A stretch of 64,000 bases of DNA from Hypomesus transpacificus (taxonomy: Eukaryota > Chordata > Actinopteri > Osmeriformes > Osmeridae): the NCBI RefSeq assembly GCF_021917145.1, contig NW_025813735.1:186001-250000 (forward strand), read 5' to 3'. Shown here in pieces: positions 21,701 to 32,515 of this stretch. The notes under the pieces were generated by a model. The model made no database searches. It was not told the DNA's origin and was given only the letters and a program-made list of their open reading frames with translations. Within the stretch, counting starts at the first letter, position 1. Each line of letters starts with the position of its first letter. A program made the translations under genes and the position numbers.

Positions 21701-23894
21701 CCGTCACGTTCCTGCTGGCCAGCTGAGGAGGGGACAGTCAGAGGAGGGAAATAACCTAACGAAGAGGTCGTTTTTGACATCTATTCAAAGAGCGCTTTTC
21801 CAGAGGGGGGAATGACCCTCCCCAGAGAAGAGAGACACAGAGAAGGAGAGAGAGACACAGAGAAGGAGAGAGAGAACCAGAGAAGGAGAGAGAGAACTAG
21901 AGTAGGAGAGAGAGAACCAGAGAAGGAGAGAGAGAACCAGAGAAGGAGAGAGAGAACCAGAAAAGGAGAGAGAGAACCAGAGAAGGAGAGAGAGAACCAG
22001 AGAAGGAGAGAGAGAACCAGAGAAGGAGAGAGAGAACCAGAGAAGGAGAGAGAGAACCAGAGAAGGAGAGACCCAGAGAAGGAGAGAGAGAACCAGAGAA
22101 GGAGAGAGAGACACAGAAAAGGATGATGTCCCACCTCAGAGAGGAGCCCCAGCAGCTGTCCCTCGGTGGCGAACACCACCACCACCCTGGCTGTGGAGCT
22201 CACCAGGGCGTCGGCCAGGGCCCCCAGCTGGGCCGGGGAGGGGGAACTGGGGAGGGAGAGGTGGAACGCGGGGCAGCCTCCCTGCTCCTCCAGCTGCTTG
22301 GAGAACGCCTGGATGCCGTAACGGCTGTAGTCATCCTGGTACACACACACACATGCACAGATGCACATCCACATGCACACACACATAAACACAGAACTTA
22401 ATTTAATATACAAACACCATGTGAAAACTGTAGGCATACTCTTTTTAACACAAATACTACTTGTGTTTTACGTTATTATTATTATCATTATTATATTATG
22501 ACCTCAACCATGTTAGTGCCATCTTACCTCGGTGCCCACAGTGCCCACCCAGCTCCAGCCGAAGTGTGTGACCAGCTGGACCAGCCCCCGCACCTGGAAC
22601 AGGTCGCTGGGCACGGTGCGCAGGAAGGAGGGGTAGACACGCTTGTCCGTCAGACAGGTACAGGTGGCAAAGTAACTCACCTGGAGACCGCAGCGACAGA
22701 AAAGGACTCAGTAACACACCTGGCGGACAGGCCACGGTGAGAACACAGCATTTTATGTATTTAGCAGACGCTTTTATCCAAAAGTAACATCTAATACGAC
22801 ATAAAATATCTTCCCTTCTCCCCTCTCCTCTCTACCGCATTCTCTCCCTCTCCCTCTCCCTCTCCCTCTCCCTCTCCCTCTCCCTCTCCCTCTCCCTCTC
22901 CCTCTCCCTCTCCCTCTCCCTCTCCCTCTCCCTCTCCCTCTCCCTCTCCCTCTCCTCTCTCCCTCTCCCTCTCCCTCTCCCTCTCCCTCTCCCTCTCCCT
23001 CTCCTATCTCCCTCTCCCTCTCCCTCTCCCTCTCCCTCTCCCTCTCCCTCTCCCTCTCCCTCTCCCTCTCCCTCTCCCTCTCCCTCTCCCTCTCCCTCTC
23101 CCTCTCCTCACCAGAGGGATGTTGAAGGGGCCCAGGGTGTGAGCCAAGGCTCCAGTTGGAGAGGAGGAGGCTAGGCCAATAACGGCAGGGACAGGGGCTC
23201 CAGCCAGGCACCGTGGCCCCTCCACACCCTCTTCCACATCCTCCTCCACACCCTCCGCTCCCTGTGAGGAAACCAGAGTGAGCGCTCCGAGCAGGCTGGT
23301 GCGGACGTCGTCACAGCTGTCCAGGATCCTGTAGCCGAGCTTCACGCCCGGCAGCAGCGTGGCGTCACGGTTCACCTCCTCAACCGCGAACACCATGGTC
23401 ATCAGCCAGCGGAATGCCCGGTAGTCGAACCTGGAGAGGAGGAGAGAAGAGGAAGGAGAGGAGGAGAGAGGAAGGAGGAGATGTGTGTGTTTAGAGGAGC
23501 TGGGCATGTGTTGGGGGACAGTCCGGAGCAGGTTGGCCATGTCCACTCACCCGTAGCAGGCAGCTCTCAGCGGCTGACTCCCGTAGCTGTGATCCCACTC
23601 TGGGGCCAGGTAGTGGACTGGGAACAGCCCTCCAATCACCACATCCCCCTGGGCCTGCATCACCGGAGGGCTCTGGCTCACCAGGCTAACACAGCCTGTG
23701 CCGTTCCACCCAGTGACACTCACCCTGGACCAAGAGCCAGAGCCAGAGGTAGACCCAGCCCCAGCCCTTACCCCAGCTCCAGCCCCAGCCTCCTCCATCA
23801 GCTCCATGGGGTGGCCCTCCCCCAGACCCAGGCACAGAGGTCCAGACAGCAAGCTGATCAGCACCCAGAACACGCCCTCAGGTAATGGCACCAT
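15758..23894 (-). CDS. OlfC-D: complete family C olfactory receptor with split seven-helix region
   Basis: Eleven exons, 5' to 3': 23894-23551, 23430-23112, 22680-22528, 22335-22135, 21722-21249, 21044-20914, 20647-20551, 20336-20213, 19559-19087, 16304-16224, 16114-15758. They join in phase to 917 aa. The pocket region reads GLASSSPT and [10 protein letters not shown], keeping the Ser pair and Thr that bind the amino-acid backbone in family C receptors. The cysteine-rich exon is 124 nt. The seven-helix region (615-917), a single exon in A, B, C and E, is cut by two phase-0 introns, after TTIPQ and after GATGK. The first holds a Tc1 transposon. The exon before the cysteine-rich exon is also split, with a weak acceptor at 20648. 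Exon 1 carries an Ala/Gly low-complexity run. Product: likely amino-acid odour receptor. Confidence 0.85.
16673..18333 (-). mobile_element. Tc1/mariner-type transposon in an OlfC-D intron
   Basis: The element is bounded by CAGTGCCCTCCAAAAGTATT and its inverted copy, with a TA dinucleotide at each side (16671-16672 and 18334-18335), as Tc1 elements leave. The inverted repeats are roughly 220 bp. Each has an outer and an inner 'aaaagtattggaaca' site (16685 and 16879 on the left), the IR/DR plan of fish Tc1 elements. The interior encodes a DD34E transposase on the minus strand. It is about 1.66 kb, a normal full length, inserted between the receptor exons at 19087 and 16304. Confidence 0.92.
16927..18000 (-). 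pseudogene. Tc1-like DD34E transposase, one in-frame stop
   Basis: The frame encodes an N-terminal helix-turn-helix region ([18 protein letters not shown], then GRPRKTS, the AT-hook-like linker) and the catalytic core: WTDETKINF (first Asp), QQDNDPKHT (second Asp) and, 34 residues on, PDLNPIEH (Glu). Start is probably the Met at 17964. A TGA at 17161-17163 interrupts the frame after RGKK, upstream of the catalytic Glu. After it the frame stays open to TAA at 16927. It is otherwise well kept, which suggests a fairly young copy. Not part of the receptor mRNA. Confidence 0.85.
19716..20185. repeat. TCTAGTCTAATCTTG minisatellite in an OlfC-D intron
   Basis: About 470 bp of 15- to 25-bp higher-order units made of 'tctagtctaatcttg' and 'tctagtgtaatgttg'. 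It fills most of the intron between the cysteine-rich exon (ends 20213) and the first seven-helix exon (starts 19559). Confidence 0.9.
21826..22125. repeat. 20-bp purine minisatellite in an OlfC-D intron
   Basis: About 14 copies of a unit of GAGAGAGAACCAGAGAAGGA type between exons 22335-22135 and 21722-21249. On the coding strand it is pyrimidine-rich. Confidence 0.9.
22840..23108. repeat. (CCCTCT)n satellite in an OlfC-D intron
   Basis: A near-pure 6-bp repeat of about 270 bp, starting 4 bp after the exon 2 donor (23111) on the coding strand, where it reads as purines (GGGAGA). Confidence 0.92.
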
Positions 23895-24200
23895 GAACCC
23901 TGCCCAGAGGCTGGTGGCGGAGCTGGTGGTGGAGACGCAGCAGGAGATGGAGCAGGCGATGGAGCAGGCGAGGGAGCAGGCGATGGAGCAGGCGATGGAG
24001 CAGGAGATGGAGCCAGAGGAGATGTCATCCAGAGCCCATCAACAGAGAGGGCAAGGCTGTGACAGAACGTCTGGCTGGAGGTCAGCACAGCAAACCTCAG
24101 TCTGAAGACGACAGAGCTGCTCAGAGTCACAGTATCCACCAGGAACCGATGTGTTCGTAGAGAGAGGAGCTCTCAGAGAAGTACAGCTGGATGACACGCC

Positions 24201-24208
24201 TTTATAAA
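24201..24208 (-). promoter_or_regulatory. Possible TATA box of OlfC-D
   Basis: TTTATAAA (palindromic) lies about 310 bp upstream of the OlfC-D ATG, much further than in the other genes. It implies a longer leader or an unseen alternative start site. Confidence 0.3.
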
Positions 24209-24669
24209 CATGGCACACGCTCTCGTCATCAGAGATGTGCTGTGATTGACAGTTGGTTAGATCAATCCAGGGAGCAGGTATACATTTGGGGCAGAGCATG
24301 AGGCTGATCAATCAGAACACTCCAACACAGAATCAACGCCCTGGGCTTTTGAACATTCTATGCTTCTAAACTGTTGCGTTATAAAAGTACTTCACTAATA
24401 AAAACGGCTCTTTTGAATTTGGCAGTGGTGTGCTTTGCCGTCAGCACTCAGTGTCAACAAATAACAAGTTGTAAAATTGTTGGATTAGAAAGTATTGGTA
24501 TTGGTGGCAAAGACAGTTACAGTACCAGACTTTAAACTTGGATTATGAAAATACACATATCCTGTTAGCTGTGTTGGTGATTAAGCTGTGTTTAGCTGCG
24601 TGGCACTGTCTGAGAGAAAGCCAGGAATGGTTGTCTGAGAGCTCTCAGGGGAGCAAGCCTTCAACAGCC

Positions 24670-25085
24670 CACCAGAGGGAGAGGGAGGAAGAGAAGAGGA
24701 GGGGAGAGTAGAGGAGGGGAGGGGAGAGGACGGCAGGGGAGAAGGGAGGTGAGGTGAGAGAATAATAATGAGGAGGGTTTGTGGGGGGATGTCTGAGGTT
24801 CTGGGCCCGTGTGCTAGCAGCACAGACACAGATCTAGACAAGAGGGTAGGGTGGAGAGAAGGAGAGGGGAGGGTGGAGAGAAGGAGAGGGTAGGGTGGAG
24901 AGAGGAAGAGAGGAGAGGAAAGAGGAAGAGAGGAAGAGAGGATAGGAAAGAGTAAGAGAGGAAGAGAGGGTAGGCTGGAGAGAAGGAGAGGGGAGGAAAG
25001 GAGAGAGGAAGAGAGGAGAGGAAAGAGTAAGAGAGGAAGAGAGGATAGGAAAGAGTAAGAGAGGAGAGAGGATGAGTGGGGGAAA
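24670..25085. repeat. Purine-rich GAGAGGAA repeat block
   Basis: Irregular units of 'gagaggaagagaggagaggaaagag' type over about 400 bp in the D-E intergenic region. Long open frames across it are low-complexity artefacts. Confidence 0.8.
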
Positions 25086-25584
25086 GTTGGATAAGAAAGG
25101 CGCGTAGGTAGGATGAGGCACGCTCCATATCTACATGGAGAGTAGTATGTTACTGCCACCTAGTGGACACAGTGAAGTAGAGCTTAGTAGTCTGTTCATT
25201 TTAGACTCCCATATGATGCATCACATAATGGCCATTGACCTGCATTTAAATACCCCAAAGGAAATTAATGTACATTTAATATATACCTATATCTCGTCTT
25301 TAACAAACAAACAAACACAGTGACAATAGACATAAAGTTGGAAAAACGAAAACATAATAATGTGTCCATTTAGCAGATGCCTTTATCCCTAGGGGGATTC
25401 AAACCTGTGACCACTGGCTCTGCAGTCCAATGCTCTGCCACTGACCTACATCTAGAAAACCTCTTTTGGTCTAAAACATAACCCACCGCCCTCATCTCTG
25501 TTCCCTGGCATTCCCCTGCCCACCTGACACCAGGTACGCCTGCGCCCCCCCCCCCCCCCCCCCCCCCCCTGTGAAACGAGCCCA

Positions 25585-25592
25585 TGACGTCA
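25585..25592 (+). promoter_or_regulatory. Full CRE palindrome upstream of OlfC-E
   Basis: TGACGTCA, the complete cAMP-response-element/ATF palindrome, lies 100 bp before the ATG and about 30 bp before the TATA-like box. Function is inferred from the motif only. Confidence 0.5.
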
Positions 25593-25620
25593 GCCCCCCT
25601 CCCAGGCTGACACAACACTC

Positions 25621-25627
25621 CATAAAA
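25621..25627 (+). promoter_or_regulatory. TATA-like box of OlfC-E
   Basis: CATAAAA begins 64 bp before ATG 25685, the spacing seen in genes B and C. Confidence 0.45.
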
Positions 25628-25684
25628 CGGACAGACGGAGGGAGAGAGCGAGGGGAGAGAGCGAGGGAGATACAGAAGGCAGTC

Positions 25685-28600
25685 ATGGTGTTGTCCCTGC
25701 ATTACTACCTCTATCTCTGTCTCACCTTTCTGCTGTGCTCCTCATCCAACTCTTCCTCCTGCCGTCTGAGAGAGCACTTCAACCTCAGTGGAATGCACCT
25801 GGAGGGAGATGTGGTTCTGGGCGGGCTGTTTGAGGTCCACTTCTACAGCACTTATCCAGACCTGTCCTTCACCACCAAGCCACAGCAGCTTGTCTGTAAG
25901 GGGTGAGGGGCTCTTGCACATGACACACACACACACACACACACACCACTCTGACCTGACACACACACCGGTAAGGGGTTCTGGAATGGAAGGATTTCAG
26001 AAACAACATGGAATTTAATTTACTGACTTGATAGTATGAAAATTGATGCCATGATGAAGTCCCAAACGTATTGATTGATCATGTGTTAATGGACTGTTTA
26101 AAAAGATGGCTTGTTTTATGTGTTTATTTTTATGTTATTTAGTTCAACAGTGCCCCTCTCTGATTTCCTGGAGTGGAGGGAGGCTGGGGTCATGTCTGTG
26201 TGCTTTGAGGGAGGCTGGGGTCATGTCTGTGTGCTCTGAGGGAGGCTGGGGTCATGTCTGTGTGCTCTGAGGGAGGCTGGGGTCATGTCTGTGTGCTCTG
26301 AGGGAGGCTGGGGTCATGTCTGTGTGCTCTGAGGGAGGCTGGGGTCATGTCTGTGTGCTCTTCTCTCTGTCAGGTTTGACGTGGCAGGTTTCCGACAGGC
26401 CCAGACCATGGCCTACACCATCGAGGAGATCAACAAGAACCCACACCTGCTGCCTAACGTAACCCTGGGATACCATCTCTACGACAACTGCCTCCAGCTA
26501 GGGGTAGCGTTCCGTGCCGCCCTATCACTGGCCAGTGGGACAGAGGACGAGTTTCTACTGGAAAAGGACTGCAGAAGTTCACCCCCGGTGATGGGGATTG
26601 TGGGGGATCCAGGCTCGACTCACTCCATCGCCATCTCCAGCGTCCTGGGGCTGTTTAGGGTGCCCATGGCAAGTGTCTGTCTGTCGCCACACTGGAAGCA
26701 CTGTACATTTTTAAGCTTTACAATTTAACTGTACAATTTAAGCTTTCTGTCCACAGGTCTGTATTCTGTTAGTTTTAAAGTGCTGGTCTGTGTCCACAGG
26801 TTTACGCCATCAATTTTTTTCAAAGTGCTGGTCTGTGTCCACAGGTCTGTTTCATGATGTTCTAAAGTGTGGGTGTGCTTCACCTGTCCCAGGTGAGTTA
26901 CTACGCCACCTGTTCCTGCCTGAGTGATCGGCAGGCGTATCCCTCCTTCTTCAGGACCATCCCCAGTGACGCCTTCCAGGTAGCCACAACCTAGTCTTTA
27001 GTGTGTTAGTAAATAGAAGATATCTAATAAATAACAATCCTCAATTTTAATGACATTCAAACACAGCAACATGTGTCTGTATCGGCAGCTGTGTACCACA
27101 TTGTTACATTTGAAACTACTGGCCCAGATGATATGAACTGAGATCAAGCCGTTATTTGTGTTTCGGCTGTAAAAGAAATTGTTTTACAGACAAATGTTAA
27201 CAAATGTCTTAGTGTACTCCCTAAAGTTACACATTTAAATGATAAATATAGAATTAATCTGGGGTCAAAAAAACTAACAAATCGAAAACCTAACTAACTA
27301 ATGTTCCTGAATTTAAAATAATTCTGAGAATAGGGGTTGGTACATTTCTATTTTCTTATTCCTTTACTAGTAATAACCAAGACATATTCCATCCTGGCTC
27401 TTCTTCAGGTGCGAGCCATGCTACAGATCCTGAGACGGTTTGGATGGACCTGGGTCGGCCTTCTGGTCAGCGACGACGACTACGGTCGCCATGCCGCCCG
27501 CTCCTTCCTCCAGGGCCTGGCTCACGACCGCGCCGGCTGCCCGGCCTATCTGGAGGTGCTTCCGGTCCACAGCGCCCCGGACGAGTACCGCAGGATCGTG
27601 TCTGTGGTCAGGGCCTCCACCGCCAGAGTGGTGGTGGTGTTCTCCAACTCGGGATACATGCTCCCCCTTCTGGACGAGGTGAATATTACACCTTGTAGGC
27701 CTACATTCAATGAATGTCAAAAATAGGGCGAATTGATCGTTTACCGGTAAAATATTCGTTTACTTTTTAAATATTCTTAATTTAGCAGACATTTTCATCC
27801 AGTGTCAGATATTTTTTTAGGTACAAACAGAAACTACAGCAGAAAAAGGAGTAGAAAGTGAAAAGTTCATATAGTATTTCGGTAGCTTGATTCAAGGAAC
27901 GGTCTGTATTTTACCAGGTACAGTGCAAAAATTATGCGAAAAAGATACAAAGTACCTGGCACTTCTCGCTTTTGTATAACTACACAGGAAAAGGTTTTGA
28001 TGATGAGCAATAGTCCAGCGGAGTTGCCGAAATGAGTTGGCGAGCCAAACAAATTATTAAAAAATAAGCAGTAAGATAACATTGATACAGACATTGAATT
28101 TTCTCTGCGGCCTCTTACCTATGACCCAATCACAACGTGAAGATATTCAACTAAAAGACGCTCTCTTTGATATTGCTTAACCAATTGATGCAGCGCTGAT
28201 TCCGGCTGTGTGTGAATGTGACGGGTATGTAACAGATATGGCCACGCTTCGTCACCAAGGTATAGTTTTCTATTCATTGACACGGCTGGCCTTTTAGATA
28301 CCTGAAGAGTGAGTTTCACGGTTTTCACTCCGTTACATGAAGGTGGTGAGCCAGAACATGACAGGTCTGCAGTGGATCGCCAGCGAGGCCTGGACCAACG
28401 GCATTGTCCTCCACACCCCCAGACTCATGCCCTACGTGGGGGGCACGCTGGGCATCGCCATCCGCCGTGGAGAGATCCCCGCACTCAAGGAGTTCCTGTC
28501 AAGTCTCCGCCCTGACAAACACCCCAGCGACCAACATGGGCAGAGCATGGCAAAGATTTTATCTTATTTGTCCATTTTTTCAAACGAAAAAATTAATATT

Positions 28601-29765
28601 AAAACTTCAACTTGTATTTACTGCTAGTCTCTTATGTTTTGCTATATTTCAAGAAAATATCCTCCCAAAACATTTTAGTATTTTTTTAACTTGATTTTCT
28701 TTTAATAAACAGCATTTTTATTTTCTCTCTTTTTGGCAGGTGTGGCAGTTTTGGGAGGAGGTCTTTGGCTGCAGTTTTGAGCCTGCTGGGCTGGGCGTTC
28801 CTGCGTGCTCTGGACAGGAGGCCCTGGCCGCTCAGGCCCAGCTATATCTGGATGTTTCTGACCTGAGGGCAGACTACAACATCTACAAGGCTGTGTACAC
28901 CCTGGCCCACGCCCTCCACAGCCTGCTGCAGTGTGTGCCGGGGCAGGGGCCCTTCCCAGAGAGCAGCTGTGCCAGCCTGGACAACATGGCGCCCTGGCAG
29001 GTGAGGAAAACATACAGTTATAAATGTAGCGTGGCTAGGCCGCCGGCAAGGGTTTGCCGGCAGGTGAAGGACTGGTGGGAAGCAGTGTTGTGCCTTTAGC
29101 TCACTGGGTTAGTGTGAGCTGTGCTGGGTGGGAGATCGGGGATCTAATCTCACTCGTTGCAAAAAATAAATGACCATATGTTTTTCTCGTGTCTCCCCGT
29201 TGTGGCCAGTTGGTGTACTATCTGGAGAGGGTCAACTTCACCACCGGGTTTGGGGACAGAGTGTTGTTCGATGAAAATGGAGATGCCCTGCCCATCTATG
29301 ACATCATGAACTGGGCGTGGCTCCCGGACGGAGGTGTGAAGGTTCAGAATGTGGGTGTGGTCGATGAGTCACTTCCTGTTGGGGAACAGCTACTACTTCA
29401 CGAAGACAAAATCTTCTGGAATTTCAAAGACAAGAAGGTCAGAACGTTTTGATAGAACGCTAGATAAGTACTTTGTTCATCCCTAATGGATGCCCATTAT
29501 GCCCATTATTTGACCCACTTCCTTTCCTTCCAGCCCCCCAAGTCAGTGTGCAGTGAGAGCTGCCCTCCTGGCACCCGGTTGGCCAACAGGAAGGGGCAGC
29601 CAGTCTGCTGCTTCGACTGCATCCCCTGTTCTGACGGGGAGGTCAGCAACCACACCGGTGAGGGCACAGTCCCATGTGAACATCATCATTATCCATTTAT
29701 GCCAAAACTACTAAATCTGCCCCATCCTACTCTACCACCCCCTGCCCTTGCCCCTTTCCTCTCTC

Positions 29766-29837
<72 letters not shown>

Positions 29838-30755
29838 TTGTCTCTCCCAGACTCCACCGAGTGTTCTGTGTGTCCTGAGGACTACTGGTCCGACCCACAG
29901 AGAACCCAGTGTATCCCCAAGACAGAGGAGTTTCTGTCTTACTCTGAACCCCTGGGCATGTCCCTGGCTGCCATCTCCCTGCTGGGCGCCGTCCTTACTG
30001 CCAGCGTCATGGCGATTTTCGTCCGCCACCGGAACACACCCGTGGTGCGCGCCAACAACTCCGAGCTCAGCTTCCTCGTCCTGCTGTCTCTCAAACTCTG
30101 CTTCCTGTGCTCGCTGCTGTTCATTGGCCGGCCCAAGTTGTGGGCGTGCCAGCTGAGACACGCAGCGTTCGGCATCAGCTTTGTGCTGTGTGTCTCCTGC
30201 ATCCTGGTGAAGACCGTGGTGGTTCTGGGGGTCTTCAGGGCCTCCAAGCCAGGCGGAGAAACCATCATGAAGTGGTTCGGGGCCCGGCACCAGAGAGGGA
30301 CCGTGCTGGCTCTTACGTCCCTACAGACCGCCATCTGCACGGGCTGGCTGCTCCTGGCTTCTCCCACGCCGCATAAGAACACCCTCTACCAGAGCGATAC
30401 GATAGTGTACGAGTGTGTGGTGGGGTCTGTTGCTGGGTTTGCTGCGTTGCTGGGATACATCGCCCTGCTGGCTGTCCTGAGCTTCCTCCTGGCCTTCCTG
30501 GCCCGGAACCTTCCAGACAACTTCAACGAGGCCAAGCTCATCACCTTCAGCATGCTGATCTTCTGTGCCGTGTGGGTGGCGTTCGTCCCAGCCTACGTCA
30601 GCTCCCCGGGGAAGTATGCCGACGTGGTGGAGATCTTCGCCATCCTGGCCTCCAGTTACGGCCTGCTGTTGGCGCTGTTCGGGCCCAAGTGTTACATCAT
30701 CCTGCTGAGGCCTGAGAGGAACACCAAGAAGGCCATCATGGGTCGGGCGACATGA
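25685..30755 (+). CDS. OlfC-E: complete family C olfactory receptor
   Basis: Nine exons: 25685-25902, 26374-26668, 26893-26979, 27409-27678, 28343-28549, 28740-29000, 29210-29437, 29534-29657, 29851-30755. They join in phase to 864 aa. The signal peptide is [20 protein letters not shown]. The pocket region reads GDPGSTHS and [10 protein letters not shown], keeping Thr at the mGluR1 Thr188 position. The cysteine-rich domain is about 523-563, then CPEDYWS and a single-exon seven-helix domain (564-864) with [19 protein letters not shown] and tail LLRPERNT. Two donors appear to be GC: after exon 2 (ATG|GCAAGT, strong) and after 28549 (ATG|GCAAAG, weaker, so this exon end is the least sure). The cysteine-rich exon is almost identical to that of OlfC-F and G. 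Likely an amino-acid odour receptor. Confidence 0.87.
26160..26362 (+). repeat. 31-bp minisatellite before OlfC-E exon 2
   Basis: About six copies of a 31-bp unit containing GGGAGGCTGGGGTCATGTCT. The array ends about 10 bp before the acceptor at 26372-26373. Confidence 0.9.
29759..29847. repeat. (CT)n tract before the OlfC-E seven-helix exon
   Basis: Long CT run ending at the acceptor 29849-29850, as in OlfC-B. Confidence 0.9.
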
Positions 30756-32515
30756 GGCTCTTTGGACACTGCACCCCTCCCTGCTTCTACCTCAACATTT
30801 TCTCCTGACTAGATGAAATACCTTCTTCCCTATAAAAGAGTCTGCTAAATGCATAAAATAAAATTGTGTGGCATGAAGGTGAGACCCCCTGTAGAGATCA
30901 CACCCTGCTCCTACTGGCAGTGTAGAGATCACACCCTGCTCCTACTGGCAGTGTAGAGATCACACCCTGCTCCTACTGGCAGTGTAGAGATCACACCCTG
31001 CTCCTACTGGCAGTGTAGAGATCACACCCTGCTCCTACTATCAGTGTAGAGATTACACCCTGCTCCTACTGGCAGTATAGAGATCACACCCTGCTCCTAC
31101 TGGCAGTGTAGAGATCACACCCTGCTCCTACTGGCAGTGTAGAGATCACACCCTGCTCCTACTGGCAGTGTAGAGATCACACCCTGCTCCTACTGGCAGT
31201 GTAGAGATCACACCCTGCTCCTACTGGCAGTGTAGAGATCACACCCTGCTCCTACTATCAGTGTAGAGATTACACCCTGCTCCTACTGGCAGTGTAGAGA
31301 TCACACCCTGCTCCTACTGGCAGTGTAGAGATCACACCCTGCTCCTACTGGCAGTGTAGAGATCACACCCTGCTCCTACTGGCAGTACGCAGCAGGAGCA
31401 GGGTGCGTCTCCCCATGTAGTTGATATCACTGCTGCAGCATAACTAAATAGATAACATTTTGTGTGAAATGGTACATGCCTGGACAACAATGCTGGATGT
31501 GGAATCACCTTGGGGACACAAGGGAATGTTGACGTCCAGAGATGTCGGGGCCAGGGGGCGAGGGCCAGGGGGCGGGGCCTCATAACTAGAGCGCCAAGCA
31601 ATATGTTGTGCAGTGAAAGATAGAACAGTTACATGATATTCTCCAATGCTCCCTTCATTAAAGAAGTCATGTCATCTGATCTGAAAATTGAATGATTATA
31701 AGATGTATTACATATTGGTGCATAGGTGTAGACTATACTGTATAGGTATGGGTTTTTGTTTTTTCAAATGGAATTTTAAATACACATAAGTAATGGACAT
31801 AAGTAATGGATTTACTGGATCCATGTAAGCTTTGCTGTCACGGTCTAGGCCCTGTTGGATTATGTAGTCAACGCCAAACTCATGAATATGTTTCAAACTT
31901 CACAAGGAATAAACTGAATAAATTGCTCATTCATATGGATTAATGTTCCATCAATATTTGACCATGAATGAATAACTCATAAATACATTTTTCAATTACA
32001 TGAAAGACTTCAAAGGAGCTTCAGGAATGGGTTTTTATTCAACCGTAACATCGACAACAATACTTAATAAAAAAAATGTCATATGGGAAAAGAGAATTAC
32101 ACGTCATGTCAAATGTGAAAAAAAGTTAATTAGTGGTATCAAATACACATGTGGGGGATTGGGGGAGAGATGGGATACGTGTCTATCTGCACGGCTATTC
32201 GGCAGAGAAACGATTTATATCTTGTTCATGAAATCAGCATATGTATTGCTTCATTTAACTGCAGATGAAGACACAAAGGCAGGGTCAAAGCATTTGAGGC
32301 CGTTATGATTTTAAACTTTTTCTACTAGGTCTGTTCTTGGTCCATTAATCTGTTGTTCCTGGTGTCACATTGCGATTTAACCTTAGTCCATTTCAGAACG
32401 ATTCAGAGGGAGCTTGAGGAGGAATCTAAATGATTAACAATAGAGTTTGGAGCATAATTCTGACCATGTCAAAGTCTCATAACTGTACATTATATTTATG
32501 GGCGCAGATCTTCTG
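30756..32515. other. Intergenic E-F (tail to tail)
   Basis: Convergent gap. It holds a 31-bp minisatellite (30889-31388), then AT-rich sequence with no recognisable gene. Homology with the flank downstream of OlfC-G ends at the stop codon of OlfC-F. Confidence 0.6.
30889..31388 (+). repeat. 31-bp minisatellite, about 16 copies
   Basis: The unit contains GTGTAGAGATCACACCCTGC followed by TCCTACTGGCA. Variant units ('ctatca', 'gattac') recur with a spacing that suggests a higher-order duplication of about 8 units. There are no spacers. Confidence 0.92.

Larger units (their letters stand above)
23895..25584. other. Head-to-head intergenic region D-E
   Basis: Divergent promoter region between OlfC-D (-) and OlfC-E (+). 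Contents: a GCGATGGAGCAG minisatellite (23938-24015) in the D leader, a TATA-like box for D (24201-24208), unique sequence, a 400-bp purine-rich GAGAGGAA stretch (24670-25085), a minus-strand tRNA-SINE-like piece near 25370-25450, and a poly(C) run (25545-25569). No further gene seen. Confidence 0.6.

Noticed and set aside
22774-23546. Gly-Arg or Arg-Glu repeat proteins
   Set aside because: Reading frames through the (CCCTCT)n satellite in an OlfC-D intron.
30889-31388. CRISPR-like regular 31-bp repeats
   Set aside because: The repeats are head-to-tail without spacers, in a vertebrate genome. It is a minisatellite.
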